From Clostridia bacterium (lineage in GTDB: Bacteria > Bacillota > Clostridia > Oscillospirales > CAG-272), in the NCBI GenBank assembly GCA_017451485.1, contig JAFTOG010000028.1:1-45896 (forward strand): a stretch of 45,896 bases of DNA, written 5' to 3'. A program made the translations under genes and the position numbers. Each line of letters starts with the position of its first letter. Positions within the stretch are counted from its first letter, which is position 1. This document shows positions 34,210 through 42,900 of the stretch, piece by piece. The notes beneath the pieces were generated by a model. It was not told the DNA's origin. It made no database searches and saw nothing but the letters and a program-made list of their open reading frames with translations.

Positions 34210-34286
34210 CGTTATTCGATTAATACTTCTATGGCTATTGGCATTCCAATGTTTCTCGACAAATTGGAATTTGATTCTGTATAGAA

Positions 34287-35420
34287 TTAAAGTGTTTCAA
34301 ACTTCTCACCCGTAAGCTCATCATCGCAGTAAAGCTCACGAGGAAGCATATTGGGATACTGATGCCACTGTCTTACGGACATTGTACCACGACCGCCTGT
34401 AAGAATTCTTACAGCTCCGTCGTTACTCACAAACTTGCCTTCAACCTTATCAAAAATAAGAGTTGCTACGGGATTATCCGGCGTTTGGAAGGTTACACCC
34501 CATATACGTGCGTTGCATACATGTGCTCTTACTTCATATACACCTTCCTCAACCTTGATCTTGATGTTGTAGTAAGAAGGCACGAAGCCGTCAAGCTCAC
34601 GCATAAATGCCCAATCCTCATGGGTGATCTCCATCTCGGCGGTATCTCTGTCACCGCCCTTGAGGGTGCCGTTTGAAGTATAATGTTTTTCGTTTTCAAG
34701 ATCGTACACAGAATAATCCTTCATTCCGAGACGCATATCGTACATCGAGGAGTGAATCTCATTGAAGGTGATATATCCCCAATCCTCCCAACCGCCAAGC
34801 TCCGCTGCTGAGGAATCAACGGCAACATATCTTTCACGCTGACCTGTTCCTTTAACCTTGATCTCTTTTCCGTTCAACCAGATCGTTCCGTCTACATCAC
34901 CCGACCAGTTGTAGCCATAGGTAATGGAGTGCTGTGTAAGAAGCGAGGGCTTCTCTCTGCCATACCAAAGAGGGAATCCGTGTGCTCTGTGATAAAGGTC
35001 TGCCTTGTATTCACCGTCACAGGTATCAAGCATCAAATGCCAAGTGCCGTTGTCGAAGCACTCTACCTTGTAATGCTCGCCGCAGGTGACAAGCACGCTA
35101 TGCTCTCTCTTTTCAATCTGTAAAGTGCCTTGGGGATTTCTGTAAAACTTATTCATTACGGTTCCGGGATATTTCGCAAGCTTATATACAGAATTGCGAA
35201 GCTGCTTGACAGAGCCCTTTCCCTTTGCATAGCAAAGATTGACGAGATCCATTTTTTCAAGTGCAAGGGAGAGAATAGAACCGCCGAGTGCATAAAGCTC
35301 GCCGTCATCACCCTCCACATTGAATTCCATTAACCAATCAAGAAATCCGCTTCTGACTTCTTCCTTTACACCGTTTCTTGCCTCATCTGATAGTGTTACT
35401 CTAGGGTTTTCAATTTTCAT
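34287..35420 (-). CDS. Lipocalin/AttH-like protein of unknown function
   Basis: A 377-aa soluble protein. The middle contains KVKGTGQRERYV and, about 20 residues later, GGWEDWGYITFNEIHSSMYDM, which recalls the conserved core of CrtC/AttH lipocalin-like hydratases; the order of beta-strand-like segments around it fits two such barrels. I cannot name a substrate. There is no signal peptide. AAAGGTG lies 9 nt before the ATG; a TATAAT about 40 nt upstream has no clear -35 partner. It stands alone on the minus strand between a MATE gene and an MscS gene. Confidence 0.75.
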   Translation of the reverse strand: MKIENPRVTLSDEARNGVKEEVRSGFLDWLMEFNVEGDDGELYALGGSILSLALEKMDLVNLCYAKGKGSVKQLRNSVYKLAKYPGTVMNKFYRNPQGTLQIEKREHSVLVTCGEHYKVECFDNGTWHLMLDTCDGEYKADLYHRAHGFPLWYGREKPSLLTQHSITYGYNWSGDVDGTIWLNGKEIKVKGTGQRERYVAVDSSAAELGGWEDWGYITFNEIHSSMYDMRLGMKDYSVYDLENEKHYTSNGTLKGGDRDTAEMEITHEDWAFMRELDGFVPSYYNIKIKVEEGVYEVRAHVCNARIWGVTFQTPDNPVATLIFDKVEGKFVSNDGAVRILTGGRGTMSVRQWHQYPNMLPRELYCDDELTGEKFETL

Positions 35421-35613
35421 AATAAATACACCTTTCCTTGTTAATTTTGATGCATTTATTATAACTTCGCAGTGTTTCTGAAAAATCAGTATTTTGTTTC
35501 TGTTTTGTTAAATATCAAATATGCTTAAAAATTCTTATTATTATGTTTAGTGCAAATTTCCGCTTTGTTCAACAAACTCACAAGGCTTTGCCTATATGCA
35601 TATTACAGCACAA

Positions 35614-35641
35614 AAACCACAGAAAATAAATCTGTGGTTTC
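35614..35641 (-). terminator. Terminator downstream of the MscS gene
   Basis: A 9-bp stem AAACCACAG/CTGTGGTTT around an AT-rich loop; the minus strand continues with T5. It lies about 130 nt past the MscS stop codon. Confidence 0.65.
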
Positions 35642-35716
35642 TGCATTTTTTGTTTTTAAGCAACTGAAAAAATATTTTTCTCCCGTCGGCAGGTAATACA
35701 TTCTCAAAACTCAAAA

Positions 35717-35753
35717 CTGTCCTTTAGATTATCGCTCTATGAGTCAGTCCTTT
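35717..35753 (-). repeat. Short 3'-UTR element, copy 2
   Basis: On the minus strand it reads AAAAGGACTGACTCATAG... and ends CTAAAGGACAG, closely matching 29411-29450. Like that copy it lies just after a stop codon (MscS), in the sense direction. Confidence 0.6.
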
Positions 35754-35768
35754 TTATTTTGTATACGG

Positions 35769-36587
35769 TTATTTTGTCATATGAACATCAAGCTGGGGAT
35801 AAGGAACAGAAATTCCGAACTGGTCGAAATTAACCTTAACCTGCTCAAGCATGGAGTACTTTACAGAAGCATAATCTGCATTTCTTACCCACATACGGAG
35901 CTCAAGGATAACACCCTTGTCGCCGTGAGCAGTCACATAAACAGCAGGTGAAGGATCTGCAAGCACTCTTTCATCCACCTTAGCACAGGAATAAAGCACC
36001 TTTTTTACAAGGGCAAGGTCAGAATGATAGGACACTGTAAAGGTAAGATCCAATCTTCTTGACTCGTTAGCAGAATAGTTTGTAATGGTTGAATTGGAAA
36101 GCTTAGCATTAGGAACAACAATCTTCTTGTTATCATCTGTCTTAAGGGTTGTGTAGAAAACACCGATATCTGTAACAACACCGCTAACTCCGTCGCCCTC
36201 AATATAGTTGCCAATCTCAAAGGGCTTAAGACCGGCTATCATAACTCCGCCGGCAATATTTGCAAGGCTACCCTGCAATGCAAGACCCGCCGAAATACCT
36301 AATACTATAATAATAGCAGTAAATCCGGATAACTCAATACCGAGAATTATAGCACCGATAATAATTACAACGATGTACAGACAAGCTGCTATTACATGGC
36401 CGAGGAATGAACGCATAGTCTTTGTAAGGTGTGAAAATGCCCTTGAATTTACAATTTTCTTTGAAATGCGTTTAACAATCTTACAGCCAACAATAACAAA
36501 TATTACAGCCAACAAAAATCTGAGCACGGCCATAAGAGTTGTCGCCGATGCCAGAAAGTCGACAAGATTATTAAAAAATTTTTCCAT
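35769..36587 (-). CDS. mscS: Small-conductance mechanosensitive channel, MscS family
   Basis: A 272-aa inner-membrane channel that opens under membrane tension. Three N-terminal hydrophobic helices are visible; the third (GISAGLALQGSLANIAGGVM) is the Gly/Ala-rich pore helix of MscS. The following beta domain starts at KPFEIGNYIEGDGVSGVV and includes VPNAKLSNSTITNYS. AAGGAG lies 8 nt upstream. It lies 29 nt downstream of the coiled-coil gene and may be cotranscribed with it. Confidence 0.95.
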   Translation of the reverse strand: MEKFFNNLVDFLASATTLMAVLRFLLAVIFVIVGCKIVKRISKKIVNSRAFSHLTKTMRSFLGHVIAACLYIVVIIIGAIILGIELSGFTAIIIVLGISAGLALQGSLANIAGGVMIAGLKPFEIGNYIEGDGVSGVVTDIGVFYTTLKTDDNKKIVVPNAKLSNSTITNYSANESRRLDLTFTVSYHSDLALVKKVLYSCAKVDERVLADPSPAVYVTAHGDKGVILELRMWVRNADYASVKYSMLEQVKVNFDQFGISVPYPQLDVHMTK

Positions 36588-36616
36588 TTGATTTCTCCTT
36601 GCGATTTTGATTAAAA

Positions 36617-36979
36617 TTATTCCGGAAGAACGCTGTCCTCTGCTTCGACAACCTGGAATTCTCCCTCAATGGTATCATCCTTTTTCCTTGAAAGCTCAGT
36701 CTTCTCTTTTTCTATCTCTGCCTTAACTCTCTCTATCTCAGCACAAAGGTCATCAGCCTCGGAAACACGTAAGGCAATAGCCTCATCCATTTCCTTATCA
36801 TACCTTATCTGCTCATATAAAGCTCTGCCAAGCTTTTTATAGCACTTGGATAGCTCGGAGTTAAGAGTCCTGAGTTGAACAGTATACTTAGCAATTGCAG
36901 CCGCAGATTTAGTCTTCTTAACTGTTACATTGGCAGCATTTTTTATTTTCCCGGAAACCTTAGAAATTATCTCAGCCAT
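36617..36979 (-). CDS. Small coiled-coil protein of unknown function
   Basis: A 120-aa, mostly helical, highly charged protein: a Lys/Ala-rich N terminus (KIKNAANVTVKKTKSAAAIA), a long heptad-like middle (about residues 30-95) and an acidic tail. Similar short proteins are common in clostridia without assigned function. The start at 36979 follows GGAGG by 7 nt; the frame continues upstream over the promoter, so the longer version is rejected. It precedes mscS. Confidence 0.78.
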   Translation of the reverse strand: MAEIISKVSGKIKNAANVTVKKTKSAAAIAKYTVQLRTLNSELSKCYKKLGRALYEQIRYDKEMDEAIALRVSEADDLCAEIERVKAEIEKEKTELSRKKDDTIEGEFQVVEAEDSVLPE

Positions 36980-37013
36980 GGTTAGTCCTCCGAATATTTT
37001 TCTTTGTACATAT

Positions 37014-37042
37014 ATAATACTATATTTTAAGATGTTTGTCAA
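37014..37042 (-). promoter_or_regulatory. Sigma-A promoter of the coiled-coil/mscS genes
   Basis: Minus strand TTGACA (37042-37037), a 17-nt spacer, TATTAT (37019-37014). Confidence 0.87.
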
Positions 37043-37049
37043 ACTGTTT

Positions 37050-37079
37050 TGCATATTTTTTTAAAAAATACACACACTT
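37050..37079 (+). promoter_or_regulatory. Candidate sigma-G promoter of the spoVA operon
   Basis: TGCATA (37050-37055), a 17-nt spacer and CACACTT (37073-37079) partly match the forespore sigma-G consensus (GnATA, CATnnTA). spoVA operons are sigma-G dependent in Bacillus, which supports the placement; no sigma-A promoter is seen on this strand. Confidence 0.45.
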
Positions 37080-37107
37080 TTATCAAACAAACAGCTACGG
37101 AGGATAT

Positions 37108-37548
37108 ATGGATAAAAGCAGTTATTCCGATTATGTAAAAAAGAAAGCAAAAAAATCTCCCATTGCAAGGGATTGTATTTTTGCATTTATTATAGGGGGT
37201 GCTATTTGCACCCTCGGTCACAGTCTTCGACAGCTCTACACCTATCTTACCGGGGATGAGGAAATTACATCCTCCCTTGTATGCACAACCCTGATTTTTC
37301 TTTCTGTGCTTTTAACAGGCTTGGGAATTTACGATAAAATAGCATCAAAGGCAGGTGCGGGGACCATTGTCCCCATAACAGGCTTTGCAAATGCAGTTTC
37401 CTCAGCTGCCATCGATAACAAAAGTGAGGGCTATGTGCTGGGCGTAGGTGCAAAGATGTTTATAATTGCAGGGCCTGTTATAGTTTTCGGCATGCTTTCG
37501 GGTGCAATATACGGTGTAATATATTACATCACAAGCCTATTTGCATAA
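37108..37548 (+). CDS. spoVAC: Stage V sporulation protein AC
   Basis: A 146-aa membrane protein of the SpoVA channel that moves dipicolinic acid into the forespore and out at germination. About four hydrophobic helices, with the signature LTGLGIYDKIASKAGAGTIVPITGFANAVSS. The start follows GGAGG and is placed at 37108. First of three adjacent spoVA genes. Confidence 0.94.
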   Translation: MDKSSYSDYVKKKAKKSPIARDCIFAFIIGGAICTLGHSLRQLYTYLTGDEEITSSLVCTTLIFLSVLLTGLGIYDKIASKAGAGTIVPITGFANAVSSAAIDNKSEGYVLGVGAKMFIIAGPVIVFGMLSGAIYGVIYYITSLFA

Positions 37549-37562
37549 AAAAGGTGTAAAAA

Positions 37563-38561
37563 ATGAATAACGGTGTTATAAAATTCTTACAGGAACCCAA
37601 AATAATGTCTACCTATTCCTGTGTTGGAAGTGAAGAAAAAAAAGGGCCTCTCGGCATGCTATTCAATTATTATAGTGAGGACAATAAGTTCGGTAAGGAG
37701 ACCTGGGAAAAATCAGAAAGTGAAATGCAAAGAATAGCTCTCTTCGGTGCTATGCAAAATGCGGGAATTAAAGACACGGGGCTTGATATTTTACTTGCGG
37801 GAGATCTGCTTAATCAGTGTGTTGGCTCCAGCTTCGGTCTTTCGGATTACGATATACCCTATGTGGGACTCTACGGTGCCTGCTCCACCTGTGCCCTGGG
37901 CCTTGCCCTTGGGGCGTGTCTTATCTCCGGAGGAATGGCAGAACGGGTGGGCACGGTAACATCATCCCATTTCTGCTCCAGTGAAAGGCAATTCCGCTTT
38001 CCTCTTGAATACGGAGGGCAAAGACCGCCAACAGCCCAATGGACAGTAACCGGTGCAGGTGCATTTATATTGGGCAATCAGGGAAGAGTGTCTATACCCG
38101 AGGCAGTGTTTGGGAAAATAAAGGATATGGGTATAAAGGATGTTAACAATATGGGGGCAGCAATGGCTCCCTCCTGTGTGGAAACAATAAAGACATACTT
38201 CCGGGAAACAGACCACTCCCCCGAGGATTTTGATATGATAATAACGGGAGACCTGGGATATGAGGGTAGCGAAATATTAAAGGAGCTTCTCCTCTCCGAG
38301 GGGATAGATATAAGGGAAAATCACACGGACTGTGGACTTCTTATATATGATATGGAGGCACAGGACAAGCATGCAGGAGGCTCCGGCTGCGGATGCAGTG
38401 CATCGGTTATATCTGCCCATATATTAAAAAGGCTGGAGGCGTGCGAGCTACAGGATGTTTTATTCATAGGCACGGGTGCACTTATGAACTCCCTTACTGT
38501 ATGTCAGGGTAATTCCATCCCTGCCATCTCCCATCTTGTGCGTTTGAAAACGGAGGTGTGA
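37563..38561 (+). CDS. spoVAD: Stage V sporulation protein AD
   Basis: A 332-aa soluble member of the SpoVA complex with a thiolase-like fold that binds dipicolinic acid. GLYGACSTCALGLALGACLI matches the thiolase-like Cys region, and GYEGSEILKELL and ending GNSIPAISHLVRL are typical. It lies 14 nt after spoVAC and 1 nt before spoVAE. Confidence 0.95.
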   Translation: MNNGVIKFLQEPKIMSTYSCVGSEEKKGPLGMLFNYYSEDNKFGKETWEKSESEMQRIALFGAMQNAGIKDTGLDILLAGDLLNQCVGSSFGLSDYDIPYVGLYGACSTCALGLALGACLISGGMAERVGTVTSSHFCSSERQFRFPLEYGGQRPPTAQWTVTGAGAFILGNQGRVSIPEAVFGKIKDMGIKDVNNMGAAMAPSCVETIKTYFRETDHSPEDFDMIITGDLGYEGSEILKELLLSEGIDIRENHTDCGLLIYDMEAQDKHAGGSGCGCSASVISAHILKRLEACELQDVLFIGTGALMNSLTVCQGNSIPAISHLVRLKTEV

Positions 38562-38562
38562 T

Positions 38563-38931
38563 ATGGATACTTTTCTTTCATATATTTATGCTTTTTTAGT
38601 AGGTGGCATAATATGTGTAATTGCACAGATACTCATAGATAAAACAAAGCTATCCCCTGCGAGAATACTTGTAATATATGTATGTGCAGGCGTGCTTCTT
38701 ACGGGAATCGGCATATATCAGCCCCTTGTGGACTTTGCAGGGGGAGGAGCCACCACTCCACTTACAGGCTTTGGATATTCTATTGCCAAGGGCGTGCGTA
38801 AGGCAGTTGATGAAAAGGGGCTTTTAGGAGCCCTTACAGGAGGTCTTACCGCAACCTCGGCAGGAATTGCAGCTGCTATTATATTTGGCTTTATTGCATC
38901 ACTTATTTTTTCAAGCAAGCCGAAGAGGTAG
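38563..38931 (+). CDS. spoVAE: Stage V sporulation protein AE (AEb form)
   Basis: A 122-aa membrane protein related to SpoVAC, with about four helices and the shared signature LLTGIGIYQPLVDFAGGGAT followed by PLTGFG. It starts immediately after spoVAD, indicating translational coupling. The three genes AC-AD-AE are the minimal set found in many clostridia. Confidence 0.94.
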   Translation: MDTFLSYIYAFLVGGIICVIAQILIDKTKLSPARILVIYVCAGVLLTGIGIYQPLVDFAGGGATTPLTGFGYSIAKGVRKAVDEKGLLGALTGGLTATSAGIAAAIIFGFIASLIFSSKPKR

Positions 38932-38935
38932 ATTT

Positions 38936-39030
38936 AATGCAGAATGCAGAGTGCAGAATTGATTGATTTGATGTAAATGCAGATTGAATCGGTAACGGCA
39001 ACAGACAATAAGTGAATGCAGAATTAACAG
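38936..39030. repeat. ATGCAGA repeat stretch
   Basis: AATGCAGAATGCAGAGTGCAG occurs just after spoVAE (about 38938-38960), with further AATGCAGA copies to about 39025. The complementary string occurs at about 15720-15746, next to another terminator. Confidence 0.6.
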
Positions 39031-39073
39031 CATTTCTCTTTTCTGAGCCATATGAATCATAATCCGATTAAAC

Positions 39074-39103
39074 AAAAAATGCGAACCGAGGTTCGCATTT
39101 TTT
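39074..39103. terminator. Bidirectional terminator between spoVAE and the oxidoreductase gene
   Basis: Stem AAAAAATGCGAAC/GTTCGCATTTTTT with loop CGAG; both flanks supply T runs for the converging genes. Confidence 0.9.
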
Positions 39104-39124
39104 ATAATTTAGCACGGAATATAA

Positions 39125-40102
39125 TTAAAGCTTTATTGCAGCGTCCTTTACAGCATCCACCAGCTTCATGGTGTTGCAGGAGGATTCAGGAGTTATAAAG
39201 TCGGGGGCTACTCCGTTATTTACGCAGTCTACAAAGTACTGAATCTCGTTTAGATAGCCATTATCGTTGCCGATATTGATACCGAGGTCAAGCTCCTCAG
39301 CCTTTTTCTCTTCGCCGTTACAAACCTCAACACCGTTCTTGTAGAGCTTATCTGTACTTTCAACATATCCGTTTTCAAACACTGCAAGATATGTAGCGTG
39401 GAAGGGAATACCGGCATTATACCATGTACCCTCACAGCTTACGATTGTATCACCGTATACAAGCTCAGTAACTGCGAAATCGTTATTGTTCTTAAGTCCG
39501 TGGTGAACGGAGCTTATCTTATCGGGCATACCGAGTATGCTCTGAACGTAGTCGATATCGTGGATGGAAAGGTCGGTGATAACTCCACCACTCTTCTTCT
39601 CATCTCTCATCCAGTCCTCCCAGCTCCATACGGGGATAGCAGATATTCTCTTCATATCAAGGCGAAGGAGTCTGCCAAGCTCGTTACTCTTAATAACCTC
39701 ACGGAGGTATACATAAGGAGCCATAAATCTAACAACATGAGCTGCCATAAAATACTTGTCAGTAGCATTTGCAGCCTTAACTACCTCTTCGGCATCCTCT
39801 TTGTTAAGGGTCATGGGCTTTTCACAAAGAACATGAAGTCCCTTTGAAAGACAGTAAATCGCCATATCCTTATGCATATAACTGGGTGTGCAGATATCAA
39901 CCATATCAAGGTTTTCCTTTTCAATCATTTCCTTGTAATCTGCATATACGCTGATGCCTGTGCCCTCTGTCTTTTCCTTTGCCATATCTACTCTTACATC
40001 GGCAACTGCCACAAGGGTAGCACCCTGAACTTCTTTATAATTTCCGTAGTGGCATCCACCCATACCGCCAATGCCTATAAGTCCAACTCTGATATTAGCC
40101 AT
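39125..40102 (-). CDS. Gfo/Idh/MocA family oxidoreductase
   Basis: A 325-aa NAD(P)-dependent sugar or inositol dehydrogenase-type enzyme. GLIGIGGMG (residues 7-15) is the dinucleotide-binding loop, and CEKPMTLN (about 93-100) carries the conserved EKP Lys. A GGVITDLSIHDID segment (about 170-185) contains the His of the active site. It overlaps the preceding isomerase gene by 8 nt. The pair suggests oxidation and isomerisation of a sugar or cyclitol, but the substrate is not identifiable. Confidence 0.93.
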   Translation of the reverse strand: MANIRVGLIGIGGMGGCHYGNYKEVQGATLVAVADVRVDMAKEKTEGTGISVYADYKEMIEKENLDMVDICTPSYMHKDMAIYCLSKGLHVLCEKPMTLNKEDAEEVVKAANATDKYFMAAHVVRFMAPYVYLREVIKSNELGRLLRLDMKRISAIPVWSWEDWMRDEKKSGGVITDLSIHDIDYVQSILGMPDKISSVHHGLKNNNDFAVTELVYGDTIVSCEGTWYNAGIPFHATYLAVFENGYVESTDKLYKNGVEVCNGEEKKAEELDLGINIGNDNGYLNEIQYFVDCVNNGVAPDFITPESSCNTMKLVDAVKDAAIKL

Positions 40103-40913
40103 TTAATATATCCTCCAAAAATTTCTTTGCGTAAAGTATGTCCTCAATCTGCTTGTCACCGGATATCTCTCGTTCAATAGTTATAGAGCCGTCATATCCG
40201 TGCTCCTTGAGCTTCTTTATAAGAACGGGGAAATTAGCCCTTCCGTCACCGATTCTCTTTTCCTCACCGAGGTGTGCAGGGTCTGTGGGGTATTCTCCAT
40301 CCTTTGCATGGATACCACGAACATAATCGCCAAAAATATCAACTGCATCGCAGGGGTTAGCCTTACCGTAAAGAAGAAGGTTAGCAGGGTCAAGGTTGAT
40401 ACCGAGGTTGCCGGTACCTACCTCAATAATAGTACGCTTTAGAGTAATAGGTGTTTCCTGACCTGTCTCAAAAAGGAGATACTGACCGTTAGCCTTACAA
40501 TATTCGGCAAGATCACGGATTGTAGCTACAACAGCACGGAATTCGTCAGTATCGGGGTTCTCGGGTAAAAATCCCATATGAGTTACAAAATCCTTAGCAC
40601 CAAGCTTTTTTGCAAAGTCAGAGCCTGTCTTAAGCTCTTTAACTCTCTGATCTCTGAAGTATACGGGAACTATGCCAAGGGTATGATAGCCTTTTACAAA
40701 ATTCCACTGAGCCTCACCACTCCAGCCACACCATACTGCACTGATTTCAAGACCCTCTTCGTCAGCGGCCTTCTTTATTTTCTCAGCCATTTCATCTGTG
40801 AAATAAGCAAAGTTCCAGCAGCAAAGCTGAAAGGACTCCATACCGTATGTCTTTACATCCTTGATTTTGGAGCATACATTTTCATCAAGATGGACCATTG
40901 TTCCTATTTTCAT
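40095..40913 (-). CDS. Sugar phosphate isomerase/epimerase family protein
   Basis: A 272-aa TIM-barrel protein of the xylose-isomerase-like AP endonuclease 2 family (IolE/IolI relatives). Metal ligands are plausible at FETGQE (Glu), NLDPANL (Asp), GIHAKDG (His) and TIEREI (Glu). It is the first gene of a two-gene operon with the Gfo/Idh oxidoreductase, a pairing common in sugar and inositol catabolism. GAGGTG lies about 8 nt before the ATG. Confidence 0.92.
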   Translation of the reverse strand: MKIGTMVHLDENVCSKIKDVKTYGMESFQLCCWNFAYFTDEMAEKIKKAADEEGLEISAVWCGWSGEAQWNFVKGYHTLGIVPVYFRDQRVKELKTGSDFAKKLGAKDFVTHMGFLPENPDTDEFRAVVATIRDLAEYCKANGQYLLFETGQETPITLKRTIIEVGTGNLGINLDPANLLLYGKANPCDAVDIFGDYVRGIHAKDGEYPTDPAHLGEEKRIGDGRANFPVLIKKLKEHGYDGSITIEREISGDKQIEDILYAKKFLEDILNG

Positions 40914-40949
40914 AGTAAAACACCTCGTAGCAAATATTTTATTAACTTA

Positions 40950-40978
40950 ATTTTAGCATAATGAATATGAGTTTTCAA
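40950..40978 (-). promoter_or_regulatory. Sigma-A promoter of the isomerase-oxidoreductase operon
   Basis: Minus strand TTGAAA (40978-40973), a 17-nt spacer, TAAAAT (40955-40950). Confidence 0.85.
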
Positions 40979-40996
40979 GTGAATAATATTAAATAG

Positions 40997-41025
40997 TTTA
41001 CTTTTTTCTTCATTTGTGATAAAAT
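40997..41025 (+). promoter_or_regulatory. Promoter of the M24 peptidase gene
   Basis: TTTACT (40997-41002), a 17-nt spacer, TAAAAT (41020-41025), giving a very short leader of about 12 nt. Confidence 0.75.
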
Positions 41026-41043
41026 ATCCGTGAGGTGATAAAT

Positions 41044-42108
41044 ATGCAGAACAGAATAAAGGGGTTAAGAAATAAAATAGCCGAGCTTGGTGCAGAGGCA
41101 GTATATATAACATCTTCTGTAAGCCACAGATATTTAACAGGCATCGACAACCAGGACGGAATACTTGTAATAACTGAAAATAACGCATACGCCCTGGAGG
41201 ATTTTCGATATATTGAGGTAGCGAGGGCAAGGCTTTCTCACATTTACACCGTTGTTGAGCTAAAGCGTTCTGCCCTTTACGATACACTAAACGGTATATT
41301 GAGGGACGAGGGGATATCTCACTTAGCCTTTGAGGACACTAATATGTCCGTTTCGGAATTTAATATCCTCAGCTCTAAGGCTGAAGCCAAGCTATTAGGT
41401 CTTGGTAACTCCGTAAAACAGCTCCGAGAGGTAAAAACACCCGAGGAGGTGTCTAAAATTGCCGAGGCACAGGCAATAACCGACCTTGCTTTTTCTAAGC
41501 TTTTAGAGGTATTAAATCCCAATATGACGGAAAACGATGTAGCCGCAGAGCTTGAATACCTGATGAGAAAAAACGGTGCCGAGGATAAAAGCTTTGAGAC
41601 CATTGCCATAAGCGGTGCCCGTTCCTCTATGCCCCACGGCACGCCTACAAATAACAAGCTTTCCCGTGGGTTTTTAACAATGGATTTCGGTGCAACGGTA
41701 GACGGCTACCACTCGGATATGACAAGAACCGTGTGCATCGGCAGAGCTGATACGGAGATGAAAAGGCTCTACGATACGGTGCTTAAGGCACAGACGGAGG
41801 CTCTCGCATTTATAAAATCCGGGCTCCCCTGCTCTGATGCTGACCGTGTAGCTCGTGACATAATCAATAAGGATTACGACGGGTGCTTCGGTCATTCTCT
41901 CGGTCACGGTGTGGGACTGGAAATACATGAGGGTCCCAATCTGTCCCCTATGTCACAATCCATACTGACACCGGGTAATGTGGTGACCGTGGAGCCCGGA
42001 ATATATATTGCCGGCAAATATGGGTGCCGTATAGAGGATATGATACTTGTACAGGAGGGCTCAGTGCTTAATTTTACAAAATCCACTAAGGAGCTTATAG
42101 AAATTTAA
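41044..42108 (+). CDS. M24 family Xaa-Pro peptidase
   Basis: A 354-aa metallopeptidase that cleaves next to proline. The N-terminal creatinase-like domain (about 1-130) is followed by the pita-bread catalytic domain. The five metal ligands can be placed at Asp in MDFGATVDG (about 214), Asp in HSDMTRT (about 225), His in GHSLGHGVG (about 288), Glu in VEPGIY (about 317) and Glu in RIEDM (about 331). The ATG at 41044 follows GAGGTGA; an earlier GTG is part of that site. It precedes efp, a frequent gene order in Firmicutes. Confidence 0.95.
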   Translation: MQNRIKGLRNKIAELGAEAVYITSSVSHRYLTGIDNQDGILVITENNAYALEDFRYIEVARARLSHIYTVVELKRSALYDTLNGILRDEGISHLAFEDTNMSVSEFNILSSKAEAKLLGLGNSVKQLREVKTPEEVSKIAEAQAITDLAFSKLLEVLNPNMTENDVAAELEYLMRKNGAEDKSFETIAISGARSSMPHGTPTNNKLSRGFLTMDFGATVDGYHSDMTRTVCIGRADTEMKRLYDTVLKAQTEALAFIKSGLPCSDADRVARDIINKDYDGCFGHSLGHGVGLEIHEGPNLSPMSQSILTPGNVVTVEPGIYIAGKYGCRIEDMILVQEGSVLNFTKSTKELIEI

Positions 42109-42148
42109 TGATTTTTGAAAAAAAGCAGAAAAATATTGTATTTACCTA

Positions 42149-42177
42149 TTGCAATATCGCTACTTTTATAGTAAAAT
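42149..42177 (+). promoter_or_regulatory. Promoter of efp
   Basis: TTGCAA (42149-42154), a 17-nt spacer, TAAAAT (42172-42177). The leader of about 84 nt begins with a small AGGCG-AAA-CGCCT hairpin followed by T4. Confidence 0.8.
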
Positions 42178-42267
42178 ATCTTTGTATATTATAGGCGAAA
42201 CGCCTTTTGGGGACTGCCGTGGCGGGCTTTGTCCTTTAATAACTGTGCCAGAAAAGGAAAAAGACAA

Positions 42268-42831
42268 ATGATTACAGCAGGCGATTTCAGAAACGGTGTT
42301 ACCTTTGAAATGGAAGGTAAGGTTTACCAGGTTATTGAATTCCAACATGTAAAGCCCGGTAAAGGTGCGGCTTTCGTAAGAACAAAGTATAGAGATGTAG
42401 TTACAGGTGCTATCCGTGAGGCTTCCTTCAACCCTACAGCTAAGTTTGAGACTGTAAATGTTGAACGCAGAGAGCTCCAGTATCTCTACAACGACGGTGA
42501 GCTCTACTACTTTATGGATATGGAATCCTATGAGCAGATTCCCGTTGACTCCCATAAGCTTGGCGACAACTTCAAGTTCGTTAAGGAAAACGAAATGTGC
42601 AAGCTCTCCTCTATTAAGGGTGAGGTATTTGCAGTTGAGCCTCCTACATTCGTTGAGCTCCGTGTTACAGAGACAGAGCCCGGTGTTCGTGGCGATACAG
42701 CTACCAATGTAACAAAATCCGCTACTCTTGAGACAGGTGCGGTTATCAGAGTTCCTATCTTTATCAACGAGGGTGAGCTTCTCCGTGTTGATACAAGAAC
42801 AGGTGAATATCTCGAAAGAGTTAAGGAATAA
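42268..42831 (+). CDS. efp: Elongation factor P
   Basis: A 187-aa tRNA-shaped protein that relieves ribosome stalling at polyproline. The KOW-like N domain contains [14 protein letters not shown], with Lys32 at the modification site; the OB domains contain [19 protein letters not shown] and end [19 protein letters not shown]. The start at 42268 follows AAAAGGA and matches the family's N terminus ([10 protein letters not shown]). It has its own promoter although it lies downstream of the M24 peptidase. Confidence 0.98.
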   Translation: MITAGDFRNGVTFEMEGKVYQVIEFQHVKPGKGAAFVRTKYRDVVTGAIREASFNPTAKFETVNVERRELQYLYNDGELYYFMDMESYEQIPVDSHKLGDNFKFVKENEMCKLSSIKGEVFAVEPPTFVELRVTETEPGVRGDTATNVTKSATLETGAVIRVPIFINEGELLRVDTRTGEYLERVKE

Positions 42832-42846
42832 TTTTTTGACTATCTG

Positions 42847-42872
42847 GGACCGCTTAACCTCGGTCCCTTTGA
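42847..42872 (+). terminator. Weak terminator after efp
   Basis: A 7-bp stem GGGACCG/CGGTCCC with only a short TTTG tail; partial read-through into the next gene is likely. Confidence 0.6.
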
Positions 42873-42900
42873 TAAATAAAATACGAAAGGAAATACTACA

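Larger units (their letters stand above)
35421..35768. other. Intergenic region between the AttH-like and MscS genes
   Basis: 348 bases without a gene. It holds the weak promoter of the AttH-like gene, a terminator-like hairpin (35614-35641) and a 3'-UTR repeat copy (35717-35753). Confidence 0.5.
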
